Assembly (NCBI GenBank): GCA_036346255.1
Contig: CM070639.1
Span: 27,868,165-27,932,164 of the forward strand
Reading direction: 5' to 3'
Source of the DNA: Ampelocalamus luodianensis
Taxonomy: Eukaryota; Streptophyta; Magnoliopsida; Poales; Poaceae
DNA length: 64,000 nucleotides
Below the pieces are notes generated by a model. It was given only the letters and a program-made list of their open reading frames with translations. It was not told the origin of the DNA and did no database searches. How positions within the stretch are numbered: position 1 is the stretch's first letter; each line of letters starts with the position of its first letter. This document shows positions 1 through 10,452 of this stretch, in pieces. Position numbers and translations under genes: made by a program.

Positions 1-362
1 AAGACCACCTTGGTGGGACAGGACCTCCCTTGCTTTCTGCGGGACCTGCTCAAGACCTCCTCCTCAGGACCGCTCCCGCAGGACCTCCTCCTATGACCAC
101 CCCGTGGCTGGACCTCTCCTTTGGTCATGACATTCTCCTGTTGCTTTGACCAACTTGTTTGTTTGAACTAGCTTTGTCCACCTTTCTCCTTTCTGCACGC
201 TTGCAGCAGAAAGTCTTTGAGCATTAAATGTCGCTGCGGCGCATTAAATGCTGTCACCTCTGTTCTACCTCTCTTTCCCTCTTATCCCCTACTTTACCTG
301 CTCCTGTCCCCTCCTCCACCCCTCCTTGAACACGTGTTCCCTTGAAACACCCAGCAGCCCAG

Positions 363-371
363 GCCTTATAA
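363..371 (+). promoter_or_regulatory. TATA-like box of the A 5' LTR
   Basis: CCTTATAAG is followed by a pyrimidine-rich stretch. The same box is kept at 29301-29309 in the 3' LTR. It is the best candidate for the core promoter that drives the element's RNA. Position and conservation support it; transcription start is inferred. Confidence 0.5.
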
Positions 372-594
372 GCTTGGACAGCTCCCTCTCCTTGCCTTCT
401 TCCTCATTTCAGATCTCTTGCTCTCGCAGCCAGCCCTTTGGGACTTTCTTCCAGAGCTCTGGACCTCCCCTGATCAGCTCTCTAGACCTCCTCCAACCAT
501 TAGAGCTCTTTTGTTGGTTCTTGTGGTGCTTTCTTTGAAGTTCTTTTGGTTTTTACTTGAGCCTTGTTTTGAGTTGGTTTGTCCTTTCGTGTAG

Positions 595-657
595 ATTGCG
601 ACGACACTAAGGAGCCCAAGTTCTTTGAATTGGAAGAACCCCAAGCTTTCGAGCAAG
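595..657 (+). other. Putative acidic mini-exon in the A 5' LTR (63 nt)
   Basis: A pyrimidine-rich tract ending in TGTAG precedes the segment, and it ends CAAG|GCAAGT, the consensus for a GC-AG intron donor. The open frame (2 nt, 20 codons, 1 nt) is rich in Asp and Glu and ends with Glu-Gln. Its length and phase equal those of the corresponding segments in LTRs S and D although the sequences differ. Exon status is inferred; no transcript evidence is available here. Confidence 0.55.
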
Positions 658-1414
658 GCAAGTCATACCCTTGATCATCTTGAAACCTAGTATTTCACCC
701 TAAGTACTTTCTATTTCAAGCTAAGTACTGCATGCATATTTCACTTAATATTTCAATGCCACTATTTACTCTCATAGCTAGACCTAACTCCTTTGTATGG
801 CCATTGTTGACATTCCAACCGAACTTGTTGTCACCTTAGTCGAAAACCTGGTTAACGCTTTAGTGCGACTAGGACCTTTTGAAAAAGAAGTGCTAAGCTA
901 TGGTTAGACCAAAATCTTGTTTTGGGAAGTTTTTCAACCAAAGATCAATGTTTTATCCTAGATGTTTTTGACCATGGCATTGGGTTGTCATGGAAACCTG
1001 TTATAGTTTTTTGAAAGGCAAATGTTGGAAAATAGTTTGGACGTGGGCGAACCTTGCTTAGTTGCATGGTGGGTGCACGGGAGTGCACAGGGGTTGTGTC
1101 AGCCGATGCCCCAGGGTTGAGTATGTCGCCCAGGTCAGTTAAGGACCAGTCTTTGAGCGTTACTTTGTTATGCCCATACGTGCAATCACAAGCCTTGTAT
1201 GGGTGAGATCTGGCCGAATAATTTGCAATATCTCACCATGGTTGTCCTTTTGGATGTGTGGGTGGTCCTTCATGACCTACTTTCTTACATTCTCACCTGG
1301 CGCAAAAAGGGGCCTGAACCCTGCGGGTGGGTAGCCCAATGGGGGTGAAACCTTAGCGAAGCGGATTGTGGTGAGAAGGAGCATTGTAAAGGCCTTGTGA
1401 TAACCTGTTAGTCG

Positions 1415-1528
1415 CACACCTTCGGAAGTGTGTGAGCGGACAGTCTAGCCGGTTATCTCTTGTGGCTAAAGCTGTACACCTCTGCAGAGTGAAAATCTAT
1501 TCGAATAGTCGTGTCCACGGTCATGGAC
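1415..1528 (+). other. Conserved inverted-repeat core of the A 5' LTR
   Basis: The block holds CACAC/GTGTG hairpin arms (1415-1419, 1428-1432), the palindrome CTCTGCAGAG (1480-1489), the palindrome CTATTCGAATAG (1497-1508) and a GTCCA/TGGAC hairpin (1513-1528). All parts have counterparts in the same order in LTRs S, C, D and E, with the arms altered in matching pairs. It lies inside the proposed LTR intron. A structured RNA or a protein-binding DNA site would both fit. Confidence 0.6.
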
Positions 1529-1901
1529 ATGCTGGCAAAGCCTCTCTAAGTTAGACTTTGTTTTCTGTTTTCAAATGGTTTCGAAAATTGGTTATGGATT
1601 TCTATCCAGTGTGTTCTGGGCGAGGAGCCCTGGCGGTTATCTTGGTGTTAGGAGGTTATCCTACACCCCTAAATCTTGTTGTCAATCGATCAAAACCTTG
1701 TTGCAAAATGAGTTTTATGTATAGTTTAAGCGGCCTTAAAACTTATTACTTGTGTGTTGAAAGAAACATGGCTTTATGCAAACTAACCTTATAAGCTCAC
1801 CTTTGAGATATCCAGTATGCATGTCATTTTGTTATTTAACGGGTGTGGCTTGCGAGCACGGTTGTTGTGCTCACTGTTGCTTGAAATAATCTTTTGAGCA
1901 G

Positions 1902-1945
1902 GTGAAGAGATTTTTGCTATGGACCAAGAGGTCTTGGACGACTAG
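1902..1945 (+). other. Putative second exon of the LTR small ORF, A 5' LTR
   Basis: The acceptor TTTTGAGCAG ends at 1901. Joined to the exon ending at 657 in the same phase, the frame continues with Gly-Glu-Glu and closes after Leu-Asp-Asp at the TAG at 1943-1945. The implied intron is 1244 bp. The 3' LTR copy keeps this frame with one Met-to-Glu change (30859-30902). Confidence 0.5.
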
Positions 1946-2415
1946 GCTATGCTTTCTTGCCAATTGCATGTGGCATACTGGATGGACTTGTCTTTTGATT
2001 TCCGCTGTGTATAATTGTCTTTTGTCGGCATGTAAGCCAACTCTGTAATCAACTCTTTTGCTGTAAGTATAGTTCTCGTTGATGTATGATTATCACTTGT
2101 TGGCTGTGTGAACTAGCAGTTGATCCTTGGGACTAGTTCGGAGCACAGGAGATGTAGGACTTTTCCAAGTCCCATGACCTCCTTGGGTTGGGTCTCTCGA
2201 CCTCCCCCAAGTCCGGTCGTGGCATTTGGGGAGGTCCTAGATCTCAAGACCTCCTCGGGTCAGGTCTCCGGACCTCTAGGTGGTCCTACTGGACCTCCTC
2301 GGTGGTCCTGGATGTCTTCTTGTGTAGTCCTGCTGGACCTCCTGGGAGATCCTGGCAAACTTTTCGGGAGATCCTGGATGAACCCTCGGGTGTCCCTTGG
2401 TGGGGTTGTGACAGG

Positions 2416-2427
2416 TGGTATCAGAGC
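2416..2427 (+). promoter_or_regulatory. Primer binding site of element A
   Basis: TGGTATCAGAGC is complementary to the 3' end of plant initiator tRNA-Met and lies 2 bp after the LTR end. This is the usual primer of plant gypsy elements. Confidence 0.93.
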
Positions 2428-2901
2428 ATCTTGGCTATAGGCTGTAACCTAGTAAGTGGCCGTTAGTGGAAAAACCAAAACTTGATTTGCAAAACAAGAA
2501 AAGTAAATTGTTCTCTTCTTATCTGGGTCATCTTTCTAATCTTATCCCCTTTTTAATGTCTTCCTTATCTTCTGCTTTCCTTACCGTTTTATAATGGTAA
2601 TTGGATCCTCTTTCCTTTGAAACATCTATAGGAGATCGTTAGCCTTGGAGTTCTGCCCTTTTCTTTGTAGGACCTCCCTGGGTGTGATTATGAGAGGTAG
2701 TCCTTTTTGCAAAGACCACCCTTTGGGTTCTTTTTGCGAAGACCACCCCTTGTGACCACGAACTCTTTGCTTGCAGCCCTGAGGGCAATGAGTCCCGAGT
2801 GGAACGTGCTTGAGTTTTGAGCTGGTTGTTTTGTTGGTTGGGTGTTTCAATCTCTCCCCTTAGCTCTTTTCCCCTTTCCTAATCTTTGAGAGTCCTGGCG
2901 G
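2428..2901 (+). other. Untranslated leader of element A
   Basis: This is AT-rich leader between the primer site and the gag start. It contains a few copies of the GACCACC/GACCTCC motif also seen in the LTR. I see no gene in it. The 74-codon minus-strand frame at 2626-2850 has no recognisable content. Confidence 0.7.
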
Positions 2902-3168
2902 ATGGTGACAACCCGTGGTAGTGGCAGCACCAGTGGTCAAGGCAGAGCCAGTGGTAGTGATCCAGAAGCACCAGTTCCTCAACCACCTCCACTTCCAACT
3001 GAAGGTCCAGATTGGAATTAGATGATGGTAAATCAAGCTCAGCTAATCAATTTGCTAGCTCAGTCCATCAACAACACTCAAAATCTTCAAGTAGCTGCAG
3101 CAGCTCAACCCTCAGTGTTTGTTCCACCTCCTCCAAGGGCCAATATTGCTGAGTTTATGAGGATGAGA
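2902..3168 (+). pseudogene. gag: gag of element A, N-terminal part, interrupted
   Basis: Gag forms the particle that packages retrotransposon RNA. The frame starts at ATG 2902 with a Gly/Ser-rich then Pro-rich N terminus, meets TAG at 3019-3021 (where CAG, Gln, is likely in the intact gene), and runs on in the same frame through an Asn/Gln-rich stretch and FVPPPPRANIAEFMR, typical of the linker before the chromovirus capsid domain. It is cut after 3168 by LTR S and resumes at 20755. The in-frame stop and the insertion leave it non-functional. Confidence 0.85.
3164..3168 (+). repeat. Target site duplication of solo LTR S, left copy
   Basis: TGAGA directly precedes the LTR start TGTCACATCC. 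The identical 5-mer follows the LTR end at 20750-20754, so a single integration event made both. Confidence 0.92.
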
Positions 3169-5829
3169 TGTCACATCCCCAAATTAATAAAGGGGTTTAT
3201 TATGCATCTCATTAGCATGCATCATGTTTTGAAACTTTTAATTACCTATTGTACTTGCAAAATCTCACAATACACATGAAACCTACACTTCAATTTGGAC
3301 TCCAAACTAAAAACTGAATTAAATGCTATGGACGATCCTCTGGAAATAATTTATTCAAATACTACATTAATTATCATGAATTAATATAATTTTTAACAAA
3401 TTTTTGGGACTGGTTTGAACCATAAGAAAATTCAAACACCATTAAAGGACCTAGCTTAAGTTTGAATTTATATATTACAAAATATATATGAACAGTAGGG
3501 TTCAATAATTTTTATGGACACTAGGCTATCCCAGGAACCCCTAGAAATTATTTCATGATTTTAGGAATTTTATTTCTATTTTTAAGCCCTGGTCAAAGTA
3601 GAGGAAATAAATTGAAATTTCAGTCAAAACCCTAGACCTAAACCAGCCGCACTGTTCCTCAGGCTCGAGTCAGACCCGGCGGGACGACTCAGCCCAACCA
3701 CCTAACCGCACCTTCGCATGCATCCATCGGATCAAGGATCGGCGGCCCAGATCTCCTCATCATTCGACCTGTCCGAACACCCCCGCCAATCTCGTCCGTC
3801 CATTCGCCATCTAACGGTCCCGATTGAAACACTTCATCGCACCGAGCCGCACCTTCTTGTGCCTCTGACCGAGCGGGCCCTTTTGTCAGAAGCTTCTTCC
3901 TCCTCGGGCTGTCACGAGCAGGGCTTGAGCGCCACGCGCCGAGAGCGCTCTGAGCAGCTCCGTCATCGCCGTGACCGCACTGCCCTTATTGACCTGTCCT
4001 GGAGCTTCGGCATGTAACGCCGCCTCCGTTCCGTCCATCGTCCACCTTTAACTAGCGCCCAAACCCTAGCAATTTCTCCACTTCTCCTCTGTTTGACCGA
4101 GGAGAGGGAGGCTCGTATCAGCGTTTCACTCGGGTAAGCCTCCACCGGGTGGTAGCCTTCAATACCTTACTCGATCCCGTTTCCATTTTTGCTAATCCCA
4201 GCTTTTCTCCTTGCTTGTAGCACTTGGACCATCATGGTGCCATTGCAAGCTCCAGAGCACACTCCCGAGGACATCGCTTTGTGATCTTCGTCTCTGGTGA
4301 GCTTCTCTCAAGATCTTTCGCGTCATATCATGCCTTATAGCATGGTTATGAGAAACCCTAAATTTATTTCGACAATGCACGACAGGGCTTTGTGGATTTG
4401 AAGGAATTGGGTTATCAGCTGAAGAACAGTCTTTTCGTCTCCCACCTTGTTTTGGTAAGCTTTTCTTCAATTCCTTGGGTCCTTAGCATCTCCAAGGTAT
4501 CCTTGAGCTGTCTTAACCATTCTTTGTCCTTAGGGTTGCTCCAGTCGTCTTCTCCATGTGAAGCCGTGTCGTTGCCGTTGTTCTTCTCTGGCGCCAACAT
4601 TGCTCCAGCCCTCTCCGACCTTCTCGACCTCACTCCAGCACTCAGGTAGCTTCTAGTTAGTCCCTAGTACTCAGGCGCTCGCTTGTATGTCGCTGCGGAG
4701 CTTCTTTTCGCTTTGTGCACTTTTGCCGTAGAACCGCCGCCGCTCAACTCTGGCTAGCCGCCATTACAGGCCGGCTCGGTCGTTGAGACTACGCTCATTG
4801 GAAGCGCCTTGCTATTTTGCATCTGTGCATGCCCTTGGCTGGCGCCGCCGTGGCGCGTAGCGCCGGCGAGCCGCCGGGCAACCGCGCGGGGGTATTGTCG
4901 TACCCCGACCGACACTGTAGCTAGAGCTTACGACAAATGACGGCCATTAATGCCTAATGATTGGGTTAGCACTTAATTGTTGTCTTAGCCGTAGTAATGG
5001 GTCACTTACACGTGGGCCCCGAGCACAGAAAACCGCAGGGTTAAATCTTAGCAAAGAGTGACTGACCAGTGGGCCCTAGGCTTTATGCCCGTGCACCGTG
5101 CGAGTGCACCAGTGGACCAAGTCCTTTGGACCAGGTCACTGACGGCAGGCCCCACATGTCAGTTTGGATTTTAAAATCTGAGTTAATAAGGAAATGGCAC
5201 TGTTTCCGGTCCCGCATGTCAGCCACCGCGGCTAGCGCGTGGTTCGGTAGAAAAAGTAATACATACTTTATGAAATTCGAAATCTATTAATTTATACACT
5301 GAAAATTGGTATTAACTTCTAAAAATGCATAACAAATTCATTCTAACTCCAAAAGCAATGAAACCACTTCTGATAATTTTTATTTTCAATGAAATTTATA
5401 TTAAAATTGGTTTCCAATATGTCTATGTAGCAGAGAGCATTATTTTGGAAAAGGAGCTATTAACACTATTATTGTTACAAAAGAAAATACTGATAACTTT
5501 GAAAATTCATAACTAAATCATGAAAACTCCAATTGAGGCAAACTCAACTATTTTGAACTTGTAATAATATTGCCTATTTATCCATGTAATCCATGTACTC
5601 GCCACTACTCTACAAAATTTCACTTCATAATTAAATTACATAAATGAAGGCATATTGAAATCTGAAATTCAAACCACTATAACTTTCATATACTAAATCA
5701 AAATGAAATAATTCTTTCACCAAAAATTATTTAAAATCATGACTTAGCTACTGTAGAAAATCATGCATTTTTGAGCATTTTGATTTTTGGAGCATTTCTT
5801 GATGTTTATTCGGTATTGTATTTATTTAG

Positions 5830-5892
5830 ATTCCGAACTTATTGATATCGACTCCTACGCGACCGAGAGTGAACAATTACTTTACCAGCAAG
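5830..5892 (+). other. Putative acidic mini-exon in LTR S (63 nt)
   Basis: The segment follows TATTTAG and ends CAG-CAA-G|GCAAG. Read as 2 nt, 20 codons and 1 nt it is open and rich in Asp, Glu and Gln. Length and phase match the A and D mini-exons exactly. Element C inserted 13 bp after the donor, inside the proposed intron. Confidence 0.55.
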
Positions 5893-5900
5893 GCAAGCAT

Positions 5901-5905
5901 CCTTT
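5901..5905 (+). repeat. Target site duplication of element C, left copy
   Basis: CCTTT precedes the LTR start TGTAACAGCC at 5906. The same 5-mer follows the 3' LTR end at 18946-18950. Confidence 0.95.
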
Positions 5906-6808
5906 TGTAACAGCCCTAACTTAGGGTTTGTATTTCCAATGTATAATTTTGAGGAGAAATAAAAACTTTTGTTGTCTCTTCAAATCATTTGGAAGTTTTC
6001 CAAATTTTCCCTAGCAATTTCCAATTTTCTAGAATTAAATTCTTGTGAATGGAGATTGTTGTCGTGAGTTCTTAGCTTTCACACTTGTGATCATCCTCTG
6101 AAATTATTTTCCTACCATCTTGATCATCCTATCTACCTCCTGAATTATTTCACAATTTTTAGATTTTGTTTGCTATTTCAAATGGCCAAGTCAACTCTGT
6201 TTGAAATCTGGTCAAACTCCCCTGACAGCAGCTTGTGAATTTTCTCTAGAACAATGCAGTGCATAAAAGTTCTGGAAAAATTATACAAGGTTGTCCTCTG
6301 TCCCTAGTAGCTACCATAAAAATTTTGAAATTTTTGGAGCTCAGAGCTACCTCTAAAAATTCCCCAAACCTTCTCTGTCTTTTAAATCAAATTCTAAAAA
6401 TCTGTTCCTCGGGCCCGAACCCAACTCGGGCTCGAGTCCGACTACGCACACTTGGTTCGGTCGCGTCAACTAATCGCACCGCCGAGTCCAATTGATCGCG
6501 ACCGTCCGATGCAAATCGAACGATCCACGCGTCGCGGCGCAACCGACTGTCAGAATGCATACACCAATCCCGGTAGTCCGTTTTAGATCCAGCGGTTGGT
6601 GCGATATTGATCGAGTCTAACCGCCGGTTCGCGCCGCGCCGACTTGGGTTCGCACGCCGATCGATGCTGCCACGACATGGGCCTCACCGCGCCGGCCGTC
6701 CTCGTCTTCTCGCGTCTCACCGAGCGCACCGGCGATCACGCATGTGTGCACGTACCTCGTCGCCGCCACCTATTTGCCCTCGTGTGCGTCCCGTGGAGCA
6801 TCGCGAGC

Positions 6809-6816
6809 TTTATAAC
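6809..6816 (+). promoter_or_regulatory. TATA-like box of the C 5' LTR
   Basis: TTTATAAC lies downstream of a GC-rich region. The same box is at 15691-15698 in the 3' LTR. It is the likely core promoter of element C. Confidence 0.5.
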
Positions 6817-8703
6817 CTCACCGCACTCACTCATTCATCGTTTCCTTCGCTCTCTCACTTTCTCGCGCTTCTGTTTGGCGGCGAAGAGGGCGGCGGTAGC
6901 GCCCGGCGTGTTAGCGCCGCCTTGATCCGCAACCACACCGCCGTGATCCACGCTCGACGCCGCCTCCATTTTGCCCAACCCGGGTCCTGGCGTCGATGGA
7001 TCACCGGGCGATATCGTCGTCTCTCGCCTCGGTTGCGGCGGTCCCACGAGCTTGCTAGTTCTCGGTGAGTCTCTAACCTCGTCACTTGGTCCTCGTGATC
7101 GCAATCCTCCTCTCGAGTCTAACGGTGGGCTCGTTTACGTCTTTCGTGCATCGTGGAAGTCGTGCGGTGTTTCTTCCGCGCACGGTGTTCCGCCGCCGTG
7201 GCAACCCGGCGCCTCGGACCTTCTTCTTCGACTTTGTCTTGTGCTTATTGCTCCAGAGTCGAGGCGATCGTGGCGCAACTTCTGCCGCTCGAAGTTTGTA
7301 GCGCCTTCTGCGAGCCGTAGCTTCTTCTCGCCTCCGACCGTCGTGGGCCCATCTCCGCGACCATTGGGCTCGCGTCATCGGCATCAAGTTCGTGGAGCTG
7401 CGGTGCACCGTGCGTGACATCCCCGAGCTCGAGCCTCGGCCATTCTCGGATCCCCACCTCGCCGTCGCGGCGCGTGTGGAACTCCATCGAGCCGCCGGTA
7501 GCTAAGGTCTAATCCTTCTTAAGCTCAAATCGTCTTTTAGTTTGTATCTCGGCTTGTGGGCCCTTCTTGTTAATCACGTTTAGAAATCGTTTAATCCAAC
7601 GTTGCATTTCACTTTGTGTCTCGTCATGTGGGCGGAATGTCGGTTGGGGTTGTGTAGTGTTATTGTCGTTTTCTCGCCGGCAAGCGTATTTCTCTGTGAG
7701 TATATGTTAGAAGTACACTTTGATATGTCAAAGCGTATTCTTAGAATACGCCTTCGACGTCACCTTATGCGCAGTCCGCTCACGTCAGCGTTTTGCGCGG
7801 GCCCGCTGTCGATGGTGGGGCTAGCGTGCGTCGGTAGAAGAAGTATTAAGTGCTTTAGTATTTACAAATGCTTTTACATTGCCTTTGTTAAATCAATTAA
7901 ACTTGTAAAATGCATAACTAATTCAATTTTTATCCAAACTGCGTGAAACCGGTCTTTGTTAATTTTCATTTTAAATGTACTATTTACTAAAATGAGTTTC
8001 AACCTTGTATCTGTAGCAAAAATCTGTTAATTAATTTAATGTTGTAAATCGTAATCTCCAAATTAGAAAATGCATATCTCTTTCAATAATTGTCCAAATG
8101 ATAAACCCAATTCTGTAAAATTTCATTTTCAGTATACTAACTATTAGGATAGGTTTTACACACTGTTTCTGTTCATGAAAATTTGTTAAGTAATTAACTA
8201 GTGGCATGTTGTGTTTTTAGCTTAGAAAATTCATAGAAAATTATTAATAACTTAAAATAATTTGTTCTCTGTTTCTAAAATTTTGTTATATCTTGTTTAG
8301 GTTGCTGTATGAGTTTTGGCTTGTTTTGGTGTTGTTGTATGTTTGAGTTTTGTCGGTGTTATTCGTTCTTATTTCTTCGTTATGTTCGATCGTTAGGCCG
8401 ATATTTGCGGCAACCACGAGGACGATCCTCCGCACATATTGAGCAACGACATCGAGCAAGATTTGATCATATTTATCCCAGTATTTTAAAGTCTAATATT
8501 TTGTTTCATTTGTATGTATGCATCGCTTAATTTGTGTTAAAATGATTAGTTAAATCAGTAGTTTGCATATCCTGTAGACAAAATATTGATCTCTACTACT
8601 GAGCCTAGGTTATTTCTTTGTGATTAGAGGTGTTGGATGATCTCTTGTCACTTAGTAGATCCGGTCAACTTGCTTAGACATGCTTAGCTATCGGTAGAAT
8701 GGC

Positions 8704-8727
8704 GGTTATCGACTTTAGTCGGTAACC
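8704..8727 (+). other. Conserved hairpin GGTTATCGAC/GTCGGTAACC in the C 5' LTR
   Basis: Ten-base arms with one internal mismatch flank a 4-base loop. In element D the arms read GATCATCGAC/GTCGGTGATC and in S ATTGTCGGG/CCCGACAAT, so pairing is kept while sequence changes. Confidence 0.6.
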
Positions 8728-9168
8728 TTGATCACACAAAATCTACTATAACTTTATGTTTCAGCATTTTGCTATGTTTAATTGCAAAACTAAAACTGAA
8801 AACCAAAAAAATGATTTAGACTTGGGCACTGTGGTATGATTGGTGTGATCTGTTGGGTGTGTTTGGAATGGTGCCCGAGTCAACAAGGACCGAACATCTT
8901 GTTACACCGAACCAAGCATTTTGCGTGCTAACCACACTAGAGTATATGGGACCTCTCTTGACCTAGTACTTTGGCGTGTATTGGCTCAGGGTCGCAGGAG
9001 GTCGCGGGGAGGGATGGAGGTGGGAGCATGGTAGTTGTCCAAAAGCTTTATCACGAGTGGGTAGTTGTCTTTTCGGCTTTACCATGTAGCGTATGGATTT
9101 CTATCCATCGAGCGGCTCGTGAGTTAATACACAATATTGGAAAAAGTCTCGTAGGACTTAGTTGTGCA

Positions 9169-9188
9169 GCATACCTTCGGAAGTGTGC
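9169..9188 (+). other. Conserved hairpin of the LTR core, C 5' LTR
   Basis: GCATAC (9169-9174) pairs with GTGTGC (9183-9188) through one G-T pair. CTATTCGAATAG follows at 9244-9255. Families D, E and S have GCATAC/GTATGC here and A has CACAC/GTGTG. Confidence 0.6.
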
Positions 9189-9644
9189 TTTGGCTTAAAG
9201 GCGATGCAAGTGTGGGTACATTGGTACACCTGCGAGGTTCAAACTATTCGAATAGCCTCGTCTAGGTTATGGACACGCTTGGCAAGGTCTTCCAAGAGTT
9301 AAACTACAACATTTAAATTAAAACTTCTTTGGGTGGTGCGAATCGGGGATTAGTGCTATTGTTGTGGTGACTATTGGGATAGTCACTTCTAGGATGTTTT
9401 TACTTACCCTTTTGTTATTATTACTTTTCTTTGCTATTTCAATCTTAAAAATGAATTGTAAACTTGCCTTCTAAATGTATTATCTTATTGCAAATGAAAA
9501 TGGGCTTTATGCAAATGAAACATATGACCTCCACAAAACAAGCTCGCATGTAGTCTATGAGCAGTGCGCTAGTTCACACGTCTGTCTTGCGGGTACAAAG
9601 ACAATCTTTGTACTCAGGTGCTTTGCTTAATGTTTTTGTTGCAG

Positions 9645-9709
9645 AGGAAGAAGGTGAGCCTCAGGGTCCTCACTTCTGTGAGTTGTGTTGCCGCTTCTTG
9701 GGCGACTAG
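9645..9709 (+). other. Putative second exon of the LTR small ORF, C 5' LTR
   Basis: The acceptor TTTTTGTTGCAG ends at 9644. The frame starts AG-GAA-GAA-GGT-GAG and stays open for 20 codons, with a Cys-Glu-Leu-Cys-Cys stretch, to TAG at 9707-9709. The D copies keep a closely similar start. The upstream mini-exon near 8400 exists, but its ends are blurred by small indels. Confidence 0.45.
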
Positions 9710-10046
9710 ACTTGGCGGTCGGTCGGATGCCTTGTGGGTTGAAGGCACGATTGGCTTTGTTTATAGCCATCTTATGGCGCTTTGCTTCATTGTCTTTCTG
9801 CTGTTATTTGTGTATCTTGTGGCCAGTCGGCCATTGTCTGTAATATCTCTACTATTTGGTTATCTTTCGTTTGGTAGTGTTGTGTTTGGATTCTATGTGT
9901 GAATGGAGTTGATGTCTAATTTTGTACCGGGTGTGTATCTTGCTTTCAGGAAGTATACATATCTCGAGATCGATTTATTTGATTTGTGATGCTAGGACCG
10001 GTGGTTGGTTAAGCATTACAAACCAAATAAACGGGGTCCTCAAGGT

Positions 10047-10058
10047 TGGTATCGAGCC
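10047..10058 (+). promoter_or_regulatory. Primer binding site of element C, one base short
   Basis: TGGTATCGAGCC is the tRNA-Met primer site with the A of CAG missing. Element D has the same loss at 38285-38296, while A and E have the full site. Loss of the same base in separate families makes a consensus error more likely than two mutations. Confidence 0.85.
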
Positions 10059-10452
10059 ATTCGACCGTAGTAACCCAAGCATAGTCGTCCTTAGGATATT
10101 TTGAAAGTCTTATCTTCAAATTATAAAAAGGTTTATGAAAACCTAGGCAGATTCTCAGATTTTATTCCTTACCTATCTTAGCTTTCTACTCTCACCTTAC
10201 TCTAATTTGAGTTTTGAGAACTTGGTTTCTCTCTTCCCTTTTCAAAAGGTAGTTACTTATCTGATGGAATTAGTTTTGGGAGAACTATGGAAGATCGTGG
10301 GAATAGTAGGGTAAGGTGTTAAGTGAGTAGTTATGCGTTTGATTTTTGCTGGTTGATCTTTGTCCTGCCTTGTGTTTGTTTCTGGACTGCTTTCATGAAT
10401 TTTGGGTTTTCTTGCTCTTAAATTTGTTACTAACTTGTCTTAGTAAAGCAGG
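10059..10452 (+). other. Leader of element C
   Basis: This AT-rich untranslated stretch between primer site and gag is homologous to the leaders of D (38297-39046) and E. I see no gene here. Confidence 0.7.

Larger units (their letters stand above)
1..2413 (+). mobile_element. 5' LTR of gypsy element A (start lies outside window)
   Basis: This stretch aligns along its whole length with 28972-31387, the downstream part of A's complete 3' LTR, so about 740 bp of the LTR lie before base 1. It ends in TGACA at 2413, two bases before a tRNA-Met primer binding site. The two copies differ mainly by scattered substitutions rather than indels, which suggests an old insertion. It contains a TATA-like box, many GACCTC motifs, a small acidic exon (595-657) and the CTATTCGAATAG core (1497-1508). 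The ORFs of 60-106 codons in it do not look like genes. The outer-element role is inferred from the matching 3' LTR and the pol orientation. Confidence 0.93.
3169..5905 (+). mobile_element. Solo LTR S, 5' segment
   Basis: This is the first 2.7 kb of LTR S. 3169-3640 is AT-rich; 3640-5250 is GC-rich and would hold the promoter and transcribed leader; 5250-5830 is AT-rich, as expected for an intron. Frames of 60-99 codons within 3718-4649 lie in the GC-rich part and show no known domain. A possible splice donor (GTCTCTG|GTGAGC) lies near 4295. Confidence 0.85.
5906..10042 (+). repeat. 5' LTR of element C
   Basis: The LTR is about 4.1 kb and starts TGTAACAGCC. The end at about 10042 is blurred, because CTCACA is read as CTCA. 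An AT-rich first 700 bp is followed by a GC-rich promoter and leader (6400-7500) with TTTATAAC at 6809-6816, then an AT-rich intron-like half with the conserved hairpins. Overlapping frames in 6607-7487 on both strands are products of GC-rich sequence and lack domains. ATG at 6996 opens a short frame up to a CTCG|GTGAGT donor-like site at 7064, a possible first exon. Confidence 0.92.

Noticed and set aside
3718..4649. Frames of 60-99 codons between gag and element C
   Set aside because: They lie in the GC-rich half of solo LTR S, overlap on both strands and show no domain.
6607..7487. Cluster of overlapping frames on both strands, possible host gene
   Set aside because: The same block recurs at 15488-16400 within the other LTR of element C. 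It is GC-rich LTR leader.
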